This document shows positions 45,143-53,241 of a stretch of DNA of 64,000 nt, piece by piece; position 1 is the stretch's first letter; each line of letters starts with the position of its first letter. The notes beneath the pieces are model-generated. The model did not search any database and was not told the origin of the DNA. It saw only the letters and a list, made by a program, of their open reading frames with translations. Location of the stretch: NCBI RefSeq assembly GCF_000412695.1, contig NC_021499.1, positions 1,426,001-1,490,000 of the forward strand, written 5' to 3'. Both the position numbers and the translations under genes were made by a program. This DNA is from Pseudomonas resinovorans NBRC 106553 (GTDB lineage: Bacteria > Pseudomonadota > Gammaproteobacteria > Pseudomonadales > Pseudomonadaceae).

Positions 45143-45283
45143 ATGGACTTCACTCTTAGCCAAGAGGTGCGCGAGGAGCTAATAGCGCATGCGAAGTCGC
45201 TGATGAAAAATAAACTTGCTAGAAAGCTGGTAAATGATCTTTCTGAAATATCGGCAAAAATATCTGAAGAATTGCTGAATTAG
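45143..45283 (+). CDS. 46-residue helical protein displaced from its upstream region by the IS
   Basis: A short frame from ATG 45143 to TAG: DFTLSQEVREELIAHAKSL at the start, then KNKLARKLVNDLSEISAKI. It is amphipathic and highly charged, with AT-rich codon use unlike the surrounding genes. Joining the flanks at the IS target gives CAGGAGCTCTCGCACATG, a good ribosome site, so the IS landed inside the Shine-Dalgarno. The frame is also open upstream of the IS, so the original protein may have been longer. It is followed 9 bases later by the 163-residue gene. Confidence 0.45.
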   Translation: MDFTLSQEVREELIAHAKSLMKNKLARKLVNDLSEISAKISEELLN

Positions 45284-45292
45284 TGTCGTAAT

Positions 45293-45784
45293 ATGAATAT
45301 AGATTATAACGTTGTTGCAACTGGACTTGTCGCTCCCTGTGCGATTTTTATTATAAAAACTCTTCTGGATTTTAGTCTCTCTCACTATTTTGTGAAATTC
45401 TTTCACTGGGTTCCTGTTAGGGGCTTTTTCCGAGATCGACCACCTGAAATTTCAGGCAGGTGGGAGCAGATCTGGGAAGCCCCAGACAGCCCTAGCTTCA
45501 AAGATGTTGCGGATAGGCACAGCTACACAGAGATCAAGCAGTTTGGGAAGTACCTGTATGCAGAGTTTGACGCTAAAGGTAGAACCTATTGTATGTTTGC
45601 CACGATAAAAAATTCGTACGTCATGGGGGAGTGGTACGATAAAAATGATCGGCTTGCATACTTTGGAACCCTGCAGCTTAAGATTGTTGATGCAGCAAAA
45701 TTGGAAGGCCTGTACATAGGGCACTCTTCACGCACAAGCCGCGTGGAAAGTGGGGATTGGAATTGGAGGCGTTGCGCTACTTGA
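45293..45784 (+). CDS. membrane-anchored protein of unknown function, AT-rich gene
   Basis: A 163-residue protein with one N-terminal hydrophobic segment (about residues 7-30, VVATGLVAPCAIFIIKTLL). A soluble, beta-rich domain follows, containing GRWEQIWE, GKYLYAEFDAKGRTYCM, GEWYDKNDRLAYFGTLQLKI, LEGLYIGHSS and SGDWNWRR. The regular G-W and Y-G spacing suggests a small lipocalin-like barrel. GC is well below the window average, a sign of transfer. Operon-like with the 46-residue frame upstream. No function is assigned; small TM-barrel proteins of this look occur in accessory islands. Confidence 0.65.
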   Translation: MNIDYNVVATGLVAPCAIFIIKTLLDFSLSHYFVKFFHWVPVRGFFRDRPPEISGRWEQIWEAPDSPSFKDVADRHSYTEIKQFGKYLYAEFDAKGRTYCMFATIKNSYVMGEWYDKNDRLAYFGTLQLKIVDAAKLEGLYIGHSSRTSRVESGDWNWRRCAT

Positions 45785-45862
45785 GAGCATTTGGCTGTAG
45801 GCCACATAGAATGGGCATCAAGCAGTAGGCGTAAGTTCGAGTGAGCCTTCTGCTCGTGTGTT

Positions 45863-45888
45863 AAGCCCCCAGATGGGGGCTTTTCCTT
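45863..45888 (+). terminator. Rho-independent terminator
   Basis: AAGCCCCC-AGAT-GGGGGCTT stem-loop followed by TTCCTTT, about 80 bases downstream of the 163-residue gene. It closes the AT-rich unit. Confidence 0.88.
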
Positions 45889-46231
45889 TAGCAGGTATGC
45901 CAGAAGCACTTATGGGACGGAAAGGGGATAGATTTACTTTCTCTACTCTAATCGCCCGCCTTTGGCCGATAGCGGCCTAAACCTACCGCGCTAACCTGTC
46001 CCTTCGCACTTCGAAAAATTCCTGCCCGGGGTATACCCGTCGCGCAGACCAACAGCTCGTCATTGTCTGCATGGTCCCGCGTTGGGTTTCGCTCCGCTCT
46101 ACCCAACCTACACGGCGACCAACCCCCTCTAACCTCCCCCCTAACCCCCGTCGTCCATCCGGACGATTCCCCGCCCCGCACAAGCCGCCAGACTCGCTCC
46201 CGATCCCCGAGAGTCATGAGCAGGCAGCCCT
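45889..46231. other. gap before steroid cluster 2
   Basis: No gene seen. Composition returns to high GC after about 45950. A diverged TTGGGTTTCGCTCCGCTCT/ACCCAACC repeat end stands near 46083-46110. The promoter of steroid cluster 2 should lie in the last 100 bases; no convincing boxes were found. Confidence 0.45.
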
Positions 46232-47389
46232 ATGGATTTCGCATTCAGCGATGAGCAGGAGATGATCCGCGAGTCCGCCGAGAGTTTTCTCGCGGATGTT
46301 TCCGATTCCGCCGCCGTGCGGGCGGCGATGGCCACTGCGTTGGGGCACGACCCGGAGCTTTGGCAGCGCGTATGCCGCGAGATGGTCTGGCCGGCCATTC
46401 ATATTCCCGAGCAGTACGGTGGCCTTGGCCTCGGCTTTGTCGAGCTGGCGATTCTATTGGAGCAGATGGGCCGTCGCCTGTTCTGTTCCCCTTTCTTTTC
46501 CACTGCTTGCCTCGCTACCCCGGCCTTGCTGCTGGGGGGCAATGACGAACAGAAGGCGCACTGGCTGCCGCAATTGGCCGAAGGCAGCCTAACGGCGACC
46601 CTGGCCTATGCCAGCAACAACCGCAGCGGCCTGGACGCGGTGCAGGCCAGCGTGCGGGCCGAAGGTGCTGGGTTTGTCATCGATGGAGTCCTGCGCCAGG
46701 TGGTGGATGGCCACAGCGCGGGGCTGCTGATAGTCGCGGCCCGTGGCCGCGAGGGTATCGGGCTGTTCGCGGTGCCGGCTGATACGCCCGGCATCAGCCG
46801 TCGGCTTGTCCCGACCCTGGACCAGACCCGCAAGCTGGCCGAAGTGAGTTTCAGCCAGGTCGTGGTGCCGGCCGAGGCCCGTCTGGGCGCGGCGGGGCAG
46901 GGCGGTGAGTTGCTGGAGCGGGTGCTGCAATTGGCCTGCGTGGCCCTGGCCGCCGAGCAGGTGGGCGGTGCCCAGCAGGCCCTGGACCTGACCCTGGCCT
47001 ACACCGCCGAGCGCCAGCAGTTTGGCCGCGCCATCGCCAGCTTCCAGGCCATCAAGCACCGCGCCGCCGACATGATGCTGGAGGTGGAGTGCGCGCGTTC
47101 GGCGGCCTGGTATGCCGCCTGCGTGGCCGAGGAAGCCCTGGCGTTCAATGGTGACAAGCGCATCGCCGCCGAGCTGCCGCTGGCGGCTGCGCTGGCCAAG
47201 GCGCGCTGCTCGGAGGCGTTCTTCCAGTGCGCGGCGGAATCCATCCAGCTCCACGGTGGCGTCGGCTTCACCTGGGAGTACGACCCGCACCTCTACTTCA
47301 AGCGCGCCCGGGCCAGCGAGGCCCTGTTCGGCGCGCCGTCCTGGCATCGCGAGCGCATCGCCGCCGCCCTCCTGGGGGAATACCCATGA
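46232..47389 (+). CDS. acyl-CoA dehydrogenase, partner A of steroid pair 2
   Basis: A 385-residue acyl-CoA dehydrogenase: MDFAFSDEQEMIRESAESFL, PEQYGGLGLGFVELA, YTAERQQFGRAIASFQAIKH and QLHGGVGFTWEYDPHLYFKR. The middle domain is weakly conserved and the C-terminal YEGT-type motif is missing, like the smaller subunit of steroid heterotetramers. It opens steroid cluster 2, with a start 4 bases overlapping the next gene. Likely acts on a C/D-ring acyl-CoA. Confidence 0.85.
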   Translation: MDFAFSDEQEMIRESAESFLADVSDSAAVRAAMATALGHDPELWQRVCREMVWPAIHIPEQYGGLGLGFVELAILLEQMGRRLFCSPFFSTACLATPALLLGGNDEQKAHWLPQLAEGSLTATLAYASNNRSGLDAVQASVRAEGAGFVIDGVLRQVVDGHSAGLLIVAARGREGIGLFAVPADTPGISRRLVPTLDQTRKLAEVSFSQVVVPAEARLGAAGQGGELLERVLQLACVALAAEQVGGAQQALDLTLAYTAERQQFGRAIASFQAIKHRAADMMLEVECARSAAWYAACVAEEALAFNGDKRIAAELPLAAALAKARCSEAFFQCAAESIQLHGGVGFTWEYDPHLYFKRARASEALFGAPSWHRERIAAALLGEYP

Positions 47390-48573
47390 AGATCAGTTTC
47401 AGTGAGGCGGACGAAAGCTTCCGCCGCGACGTGGCCGGCTGGCTGGCGGACAACCTGCGGGGCGAGTTCGAGCCGCTGCGTTTTCGCGGTGGGCCGGGGG
47501 ATGAACACAGCTTCCCCGAGGAGCGCAAAGCCTGGGAGCGCCGCCTCGCCGAAGGCGGCTGGACCTGCGTGGGCTGGGCGCCGGAGCACGGCGGCCGTGG
47601 GCTTTCCATCAGCCAGCAGGTGATTTTTCACGAGGAGTACGCCCGCGCGGGCGGTCCAGGCCGTATGGGGCACATAGGTGAGGGCCTGGCCGGGCCGACC
47701 ATCGCCGCCTTCGGCACCCCTGAGCAGCAGCGCCGCCTGCTGCCGGGCATAGTCGCCGGCACCGAGTTCTGGTGCCAGGGCTACTCCGAGCCCGCTGCCG
47801 GCTCGGACCTCGCCAATGTGAAGACCCGCGCCGTGCTGGAGAACGGCCAGTGGCGCATCAGCGGGCAGAAGGTCTGGACCTCGCTCGCCCATGAATCCGA
47901 GTGGTGCTTCGTGATCGCCCGCACCACGCCGGGCAGCGTCGGCCACCAGGGGCTGTCGTTCCTCCTGGTGCCCATGCACCAGCCGGGCATCACGGTGCGG
48001 CCCATCGAGCAGCTCACCGGTACCTCGGAATTCAACGAGGTGTTCTTCGACGAGGCGCTGACCGACGCCAACAACCTCCTCGGCGCCCCCGGCGATGGCT
48101 GGAAGATCGCCATGGCGCTGCTGGGCTTCGAGCGCGGGGTGTCCACCCTGGGCCAGCAGATGCTGTTCCACAACGAGCTGGAAGAAATCATCCGCATCGC
48201 CCGCGCCAATGGTGCGGCGCGCGACCCGCTGCTGCGCCAGCGCATCGCCGAGGCCTGGGGCGGGCTGCGCATCCTGCGCTACAACTCCCTGCGCATGCTC
48301 TCCGGCCCGCAGGATGGCTCGCTGCGCCGCGAGGCGATGATCTACAAGCTGTGCTGGGCCAACTGGCACCTGGCCCTCGGCAAGCTGGCCATGGATGTGC
48401 TCGGCCCCGACGCCGAACTGCTGGAGGGCGCGCCCTACCAACTGGGCCGCCTGCAGTCGATGTTCCTGTTCAGCCGCTCCGATTCCATCTACGGCGGCAC
48501 CAACGAAATCCAACGCAACATCATCGCCGAACGCGCGCTGGGCATGCCCCGCGAGCCGCGCGTGCGCGCCTGA
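47386..48573 (+). CDS. acyl-CoA dehydrogenase, partner B of steroid pair 2
   Basis: A 395-residue acyl-CoA dehydrogenase with the FAD/substrate block GYSEPAAGSDLANVKTRA, PGITVRPIEQLTGTSEFNEV and C-terminal YGGTNEIQRNIIAERALGMP. Gly replaces the canonical catalytic Glu of the YEGT motif. The ATG overlaps the previous stop (ATGA), supporting a co-translated heteromer. It resembles the 15847 protein more than its partner does. Specific substrate unassigned. Confidence 0.85.
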   Translation: MKISFSEADESFRRDVAGWLADNLRGEFEPLRFRGGPGDEHSFPEERKAWERRLAEGGWTCVGWAPEHGGRGLSISQQVIFHEEYARAGGPGRMGHIGEGLAGPTIAAFGTPEQQRRLLPGIVAGTEFWCQGYSEPAAGSDLANVKTRAVLENGQWRISGQKVWTSLAHESEWCFVIARTTPGSVGHQGLSFLLVPMHQPGITVRPIEQLTGTSEFNEVFFDEALTDANNLLGAPGDGWKIAMALLGFERGVSTLGQQMLFHNELEEIIRIARANGAARDPLLRQRIAEAWGGLRILRYNSLRMLSGPQDGSLRREAMIYKLCWANWHLALGKLAMDVLGPDAELLEGAPYQLGRLQSMFLFSRSDSIYGGTNEIQRNIIAERALGMPREPRVRA

Positions 48574-48587
48574 TCCGAGGACCTTGC

Positions 48588-49370
48588 ATGAGCATTCCAA
48601 CCTACGTTCCCGGCCATGGCCTGCTGCGCGGCAAGTCGGTGCTGATCACCGCCGCCGCCGGTGCCGGCATTGGTTTTTCCGCCGCCCTGCGCGCCGCCGA
48701 AGAGGGCTGCCGGGCGCTGATGATCAGCGATATCCATGAGGGCCGCCTGCAGGAAGCGGCGGCGAAGATCCGCGAAGCCACCGGGCTGGAGCAGGTCCAT
48801 GGCCAGGTGTGCAACGTCACCTCGGAGGAGCAGGTGCAGGCCCTGGTGGCCGCCGCCGAGCGCGAGCTGGAAGGCGTGGACGTGCTGATCAACAACGCCG
48901 GCCTGGGCGGTTCGCGCCTGCTGGTGGAGATGAGCGACGAGGAGTGGCACCGCGTGCTGGACGTGACCCTCACCGGCACCATGCGCATGACCCGCGCCAT
49001 GCTGCCGAAGATGATCGAGCGCCAGCGCGGGGTGATCGTCAACAACGCCTCGGTGCTCGGCTGGCGCGCGCAGAAGGAGCAGAGCCACTACGCCGCGGCC
49101 AAGGCCGGGGTCATGGCCCTGACCCGCTGCGCGGCGGTGGAGGCGGCCGAGCACGGCATTCGTATCAACGCGGTGAGCCCGAGCATCGCCCTGCACGACT
49201 TCCTGAAAAGGTCCGCCCCCAAGGAGCTGCTGGACCAGCTCGCCTCCCGCGAAGCCTTCGGCCGCGCCGCCGAGGTGTGGGAAGTGGCCAACGTGATGAT
49301 GTTCCTGGCCAGCGACTACAGCTCCTACATGACCGGCGAAGTGCTGTCGGTTTCCAGCCAGAGGGCCTGA
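48588..49370 (+). CDS. ipdF: IpdF, SDR of HIP-CoA ring degradation
   Basis: A 260-residue short-chain dehydrogenase that strongly matches mycobacterial IpdF. Blocks are TAAAGAGIGFSAA, NNAGLGGSRLLVEMSDEEW, NNASVLGWRAQKEQSHYAAA and the C-terminal SYMTGEVLSVSSQRA. Catalytic Ser155, Tyr168 and Lys172 are all present. IpdF oxidises the 5-hydroxyl of a C/D-ring CoA intermediate, acting with IpdC, encoded in cluster 1. The start is ATG 48588, 14 bases after the dehydrogenase; an earlier open stretch overlaps it. Confidence 0.88.
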   Translation: MSIPTYVPGHGLLRGKSVLITAAAGAGIGFSAALRAAEEGCRALMISDIHEGRLQEAAAKIREATGLEQVHGQVCNVTSEEQVQALVAAAERELEGVDVLINNAGLGGSRLLVEMSDEEWHRVLDVTLTGTMRMTRAMLPKMIERQRGVIVNNASVLGWRAQKEQSHYAAAKAGVMALTRCAAVEAAEHGIRINAVSPSIALHDFLKRSAPKELLDQLASREAFGRAAEVWEVANVMMFLASDYSSYMTGEVLSVSSQRA

Positions 49371-49372
49371 GC

Positions 49373-49834
49373 ATGACGATGATCTTCGAGACGCCGGCTG
49401 CGCTGCTGACGCGCGTGGGCGAGCCACTTGGCCACAGCGACTGGCTGACCCTGGAACAGTCGCGCATCGACCAGTTCGCCGAGGCCACCGGTGACCACCA
49501 GTGGATACACGTGGACCCGGTGCGGGCCGCCAGCGGGCCCTTCGGCGCCTGCATCGCCCACGGCTACCTGACCCTGGCGCTGGTCAACCTGTTCCTGCCG
49601 CAGATAGTCGAGGTGCGCGGCATTGCCATGGGGGTGAACTACGGCGGCGAGCGCCTGCGTTTTCCCAATGTGGTCCGTGCCGGCAGCCGCGTGCGCGGCA
49701 GCGCCCAGCTGATTGCCGCCGAAGAGGTGAAGGGCGGGGTGCAGGCCACCATCCGCGTGAGCGTGGAGATCGAGGGCGAGGAGCGGCCGGGCTGCGTGGT
49801 GGACACCATCAGCCGGTATTACCCCGCCGCGTGA
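49373..49834 (+). CDS. MaoC-like (R)-specific enoyl-CoA hydratase
   Basis: A 153-residue hot-dog-fold hydratase. The catalytic motif FAEATGDHQWIHVDPVRA contains the Asp/His pair, followed by GPFGACIAHGYLTLALV. It hydrates an enoyl-CoA formed by the adjacent dehydrogenases, by inference. It starts 2 bases after the ipdF stop. A palindromic element follows before the thiolase gene. Confidence 0.87.
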   Translation: MTMIFETPAALLTRVGEPLGHSDWLTLEQSRIDQFAEATGDHQWIHVDPVRAASGPFGACIAHGYLTLALVNLFLPQIVEVRGIAMGVNYGGERLRFPNVVRAGSRVRGSAQLIAAEEVKGGVQATIRVSVEIEGEERPGCVVDTISRYYPAA

Positions 49835-49846
49835 GCGCGCTCTTCT

Positions 49847-49945
49847 TGTAGGGGCGAATTCATTCGCCAAGCAGGCCAGCGGCCTGCCCTGCAAGGCTCG
49901 ATTGGGGCAGCTGCGCTGCCCTTGGCGAATGAATTCGCCCCTACA
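49847..49945. repeat. long inverted repeat within steroid operon 2
   Basis: TGTAGGGGCGAATTCATTCG at the left end and its reverse complement at the right (CGAATGAATTCGCCCCTACA), about 25-base arms that also include CCAAG/CTTGG, around a 50-base centre with smaller palindromes. A sister element is at 52996-53091. It would form a stable hairpin in mRNA between the MaoC and thiolase genes. Confidence 0.85.
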
Positions 49946-49971
49946 GGGCATTGATGAATCCGGAGTGATCC

Positions 49972-51174
49972 ATGAAAGAAGCCGTAATCGTTTCCACCGC
50001 CCGCACCCCCATCGGCAAGGCCTTCCGGGGTGCCTTCAACGACACCGAGGCGCCGCTGCTGGGTGGCCATGTGGTGCGCGAGGCGCTGCGCCGTGCTGGT
50101 ATCGAGCCGGGCGAGGTGGACGACGTGATCATGGGCGCCGCCGCCCAGCAGGGCACCCAGGCCTACAACCTCGGCCGCCTTTGCGCGGTGGCCGCCGGGT
50201 TGCCGCCCAGCGTGGCCGGCATGGCGGTGGAGCGCCAGTGTTCCTCGGGGCTGATGAGCATCGCCCTGGCGGCCAAGAGCATCATGTGCGACGAGATCGA
50301 TATCGCCGTGGCCGGTGGCCTGGAGTCCATCTCCCTGGTGCAGAACAAGCACAAGAACAGCTACCGCAACCAGTCCGAGGCGGTGCTGGCGCAGGACCCG
50401 CGCGCCTATATCCCGATGATCGAAACCGCCGAGATCGTCGCCGCGCGCTACGGCATCTCCCGCGAGGCGCAGGACGCCTACAGCTACCAGAGCCAGCTGC
50501 GTACCGCGCTGGCGCAGAGTGCCGGCCTGTTCGAAGCCGAACTAGCGCCCCTCACGGTGAACAAGCTGCTGCTGGACAAGGCCACGGGCGAGAGCCGCCA
50601 TGAGTCGGTGACCCTGCGCCATGACGAATGCAACCGCGCCGATACCACGCTGGAAAGCCTGGGCGCCCTGGAGCCCGTGTGGCAGGGCGGCCAGTGGACC
50701 GGCGCCGGGCGTTTCATCACCGCCGGCAACGCCTCGCAGCTCTCCGATGGCGCCTCCGCCTCGGTGCTGATGAGCGCCCAGGAGGCCGCGCGCCGTGGGC
50801 TGGAGCCCTTGGGCATTTACCGGGGCCTGGCGGTGGCGGGGTGCGCTGCCGACGAGATGGGCATCGGCCCGGTCTTCGCCATTCCCAAGTTGCTCAAGCG
50901 CCATGGCCTGTCGGTGGAGCATGTGGGCCTGTGGGAGCTGAACGAGGCCTTCGCCTGCCAGGTCATCCATTGCCGCGATGCGCTGGGGATTCCCGACGAG
51001 CGCCTGAACGTCAACGGCGGCGCCATCGCCATCGGCCACCCCTTCGGCATGTCCGGGGCGCGGATGGTCGGCCATGCGCTGCTCGAAGGTAAGCGCCGTG
51101 GCCTGCGCTACGTGGTGGTGAGCATGTGTATCGGTGGCGGCATGGGTGCCGCCGCCCTGTTCGAAGTGGCATGA
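49972..51174 (+). CDS. acetyl-CoA acyltransferase (thiolase)
   Basis: A 400-residue thiolase with nucleophile Cys90 (ERQCSSGLM), His356 (GHPFGMSG) and Cys386 (CIGGGMGAA). Second thiolase of the window, clearly distinct from the FadA6-like enzyme at 18235. It would release acetyl- or propionyl-CoA from a steroid side-chain or C/D-ring intermediate. The gap to the MaoC gene holds only the inverted repeat. The next gene, ksi, starts 10 bases downstream. Confidence 0.87.
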   Translation: MKEAVIVSTARTPIGKAFRGAFNDTEAPLLGGHVVREALRRAGIEPGEVDDVIMGAAAQQGTQAYNLGRLCAVAAGLPPSVAGMAVERQCSSGLMSIALAAKSIMCDEIDIAVAGGLESISLVQNKHKNSYRNQSEAVLAQDPRAYIPMIETAEIVAARYGISREAQDAYSYQSQLRTALAQSAGLFEAELAPLTVNKLLLDKATGESRHESVTLRHDECNRADTTLESLGALEPVWQGGQWTGAGRFITAGNASQLSDGASASVLMSAQEAARRGLEPLGIYRGLAVAGCAADEMGIGPVFAIPKLLKRHGLSVEHVGLWELNEAFACQVIHCRDALGIPDERLNVNGGAIAIGHPFGMSGARMVGHALLEGKRRGLRYVVVSMCIGGGMGAAALFEVA

Positions 51175-51184
51175 GGAGAACGCA

Positions 51185-51574
51185 ATGATCAGTCCGCAAC
51201 AGGTTCAACAGACCATGGCTCGCTACATCGAGCTGGTGGATGCCTGCGACATCGACGGCATCCGCGCGCTTTACGCAGAAAACGCCACAGTGGAAGACCC
51301 GGTGGGCAGCCCGCAGCATGTGGGCATCGACGCCATCGACCGCTTCTACCGCGAGGGCCTGGGCAAGGCCAACGCCCGCGCCCGGCAAACCGGGCCGGTG
51401 TCCGCCAGCCATGCCGGCAGCGGCGCGGTGCCGTTCTGCGTGGATATCCTCTGGAACGGCAGCCCGTGCTCCATCCAGGTGATCGATGTGATGGAGTTCG
51501 ACGCCGAGGGGCGCATCCGTTCCATGAAGGCCTTCTGGGGCGAGGCCAACGTGGTTCCAAGGGATCAGTCGTGA
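51185..51574 (+). CDS. ksi: steroid delta(5)-3-ketoisomerase
   Basis: Moves the C5-C6 double bond of 3-oxo-delta5 steroids to delta4. A 129-residue NTF2-fold protein, standard size. The catalytic residues of the classic enzyme are all here: Tyr14 (ARYIELV), Asp38 (ATVEDPVGS) and Asp101 (VIDVMEFD), equivalent to Asp99/103. FWGEANV matches the conserved end. The start is ATG 51185 after AGGAG. It is coupled by GTGA overlap to a second NTF2-fold protein and embedded in steroid cluster 2. Confidence 0.9.
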   Translation: MISPQQVQQTMARYIELVDACDIDGIRALYAENATVEDPVGSPQHVGIDAIDRFYREGLGKANARARQTGPVSASHAGSGAVPFCVDILWNGSPCSIQVIDVMEFDAEGRIRSMKAFWGEANVVPRDQS

Positions 51575-52014
51575 GCCTGGAGCAGCGTCTGGCCCGGTTG
51601 GAGGCGCTGGAGGCCATCCGCCTGCTCAAGCATTGCTACTTCAACGCCTGTGACCTGAAGGAGGTGGAGGCGATCCGCGCGTGCTTCGCCGAAGGCGCGA
51701 TCGTGATCGACTACGGCCCCCTGGGGACGTTCGGGGAGCGCGACAGCTTTGTCGCGCTCTACCAGTCGATGGCCTGCAACGAGCGGGTGATCGACCTGCA
51801 CCACGGCGCCAACCCGGAGATCGAGCTGACGGGGGAGGACGAAGCGCTGGGGCGCTGGGCGCTGTACTACTTCAACCTCGATGCCGAAACCGGCGCCACC
51901 CGGCAGCTGGGCGGGGTCTACCAGGATCGGTATCGGTGCATCGATGGCGCCTGGAAGATCGTCGAGACGGTGTTCAGGGCGCATTCGGTGGTGGAGTCGG
52001 TTGCTTCCAATTGA
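51571..52014 (+). CDS. SnoaL-like NTF2-fold protein coupled to ksi
   Basis: A 147-residue protein of the SnoaL_4 look. EALEAIRLLKHCYFNACDLK and the ATVxD-like AIVIDYGPLG are followed by a barrel ending YRCIDGAWKIVETVF. It starts with GTG overlapping the ksi stop (GTGA), so translation is coupled. The KSI catalytic Tyr and Asp positions are not conserved (Tyr23 and Asp47 sit in a different register), hence a different activity is likely: hydratase, isomerase or cyclase-like. A role on a steroid intermediate is inferred from position only. Confidence 0.7.
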   Translation: MSLEQRLARLEALEAIRLLKHCYFNACDLKEVEAIRACFAEGAIVIDYGPLGTFGERDSFVALYQSMACNERVIDLHHGANPEIELTGEDEALGRWALYYFNLDAETGATRQLGGVYQDRYRCIDGAWKIVETVFRAHSVVESVASN

Positions 52015-52094
52015 TGGGTATCGCTTCGCTCAACCACATCCTACGGGTGCTACGTGGCAGGTCGTAGGATGGGTTGAGCTACGCGATACCCATC
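52013..52094. repeat. inverted pair of GGATGGGT-type palindromic repeats
   Basis: GATGGGTATCGCTTCGCTCA and a facing GTAGGATGGGTTGAGC...ATACCCATC copy between two convergent genes. The left copy overlaps the last base pairs of the SnoaL-like gene, so its stop codon TGA is part of the repeat. Confidence 0.8.
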
Positions 52095-52102
52095 GGCTTT
52101 TT

Positions 52103-52876
52103 TCAATTCACCCCGGCGGCGTCGAGAAACGCCGGCTTCTCCCCGCCACCATGCACGCAGATATCCGCGCCGCTCACATAGCTGGCCAGCGGCGAGGCGA
52201 GGTACAGGCAGGCATCGCCGATATCCCCCGGGGTGGCCAGGCGTTGCAGGGGAATACCCGCCGCCACCCTTGCCATGCCTGCGGCATCGCCGTAATGCAG
52301 TTCGGCCTGTTCGGTGAGGATCAGCCCGGCGGTTACCGCGTTCACCCGCACCTTGGGTGCCCATTCCACGGCCAGCGACCGGGTGAGGTTGAGCAAGCCG
52401 GCCTTGGCCGCGCCATAGGCGGCGGTGCCGGGGGAGGGGCGGGTGGCGCTGACGCTGCAGATGTTGATGATGGCGCCGCCTTGTGGCTGCGCCTGCATCA
52501 CCCGGTTGGCCAGCTGGCAGAGGTTGAGGGGCGCCAGCAGGTTGAGGCGGATGATGGATTCGGAGAAGCGTGGCGAGGCCGTGGCCGCTTCGGCATGGGG
52601 CGCGCCGCCGGCGTTGTTCACCAGCACGTCGAGGCGGCCGAAGCGCTCCACGATGGTGTCGAGCATGGCTTGCAGTTGCTCCAGGTCACGCACGTCGCAG
52701 GGCAGGAAGACAGCCTCGTGGGCGCCGTGGGCCGGCAGGCTGTCCGGCGCGTTGCGCCCGCAGATCACCACCTCGGCGCCGCCTTGCAGGAAGCGCTGGC
52801 TGATGCCACGCCCCACGCCCTTGCCGCCGCCCGTTACCAGTACCACCTTGCCGCTGAAATCCATCGGGTCGCCCAT
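52103..52876 (-). CDS. short-chain dehydrogenase/reductase
   Basis: A 257-residue classical SDR with cofactor motif VTGGGKGVGRG, NNAGGAPH, catalytic Ser in NICSVSATRP, Tyr/Lys in AAYGAAKAG, and NAVTAGLI. The only minus-strand gene inside steroid cluster 2, convergent with the ksi operon and divergent from tesD. A hydroxysteroid or hydroxyacyl-CoA substrate is likely by context. GAGG precedes ATG 52876; a second ATG four codons in is possible. Confidence 0.8.
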   Translation of the reverse strand: MGDPMDFSGKVVLVTGGGKGVGRGISQRFLQGGAEVVICGRNAPDSLPAHGAHEAVFLPCDVRDLEQLQAMLDTIVERFGRLDVLVNNAGGAPHAEAATASPRFSESIIRLNLLAPLNLCQLANRVMQAQPQGGAIINICSVSATRPSPGTAAYGAAKAGLLNLTRSLAVEWAPKVRVNAVTAGLILTEQAELHYGDAAGMARVAAGIPLQRLATPGDIGDACLYLASPLASYVSGADICVHGGGEKPAFLDAAGVN

Positions 52877-53241
52877 GGCTGCCTCGTCTGTGAAGGATCG
52901 ATAGCGGCAGGCTAGGGCGAGTGGGGTGGGGTGCCTACGTCCAAGGGGACTAGGGCGGGTGCGCCCCTCCGGGTTCTTGAGGGGGCGGCTTCTTTTGTAG
53001 GGGCGAATTCATTCGCCAAGGGCAGCGCAGCTGCCCCGGGGCCTTCTGGGGCAGACCTGCGGTCTGCTTGGCGAATGAATTCGCCCCTACAGGGAAAACG
53101 GAGCCCGGTTCGGCACCGATGGTGGGTCGGTGAAGCGTGACCCACCCTACGAATGCCCCCACCTGCTAGTCCTCTCGGACGATGTTGCCCAACAGGCCGC
53201 GCCGAATAATCCCGGCACAACAACAAGCCGAGGAGATTCCC
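52877..53241. repeat. divergent gap with long inverted repeat
   Basis: A 365-base gap between the SDR and tesD. It contains the inverted repeat 52996-53091 (TGTAGGGGCGAATTCATTCG and its reverse complement, with an AGCTGCCCC centre and a GCAGACC-TGC-GGTCTGC hairpin) and a diverged GGTGGGTCGGTGAAGCG... element at 53118-53150. Promoters for both genes must lie here; AGGAG precedes tesD. Confidence 0.75.
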
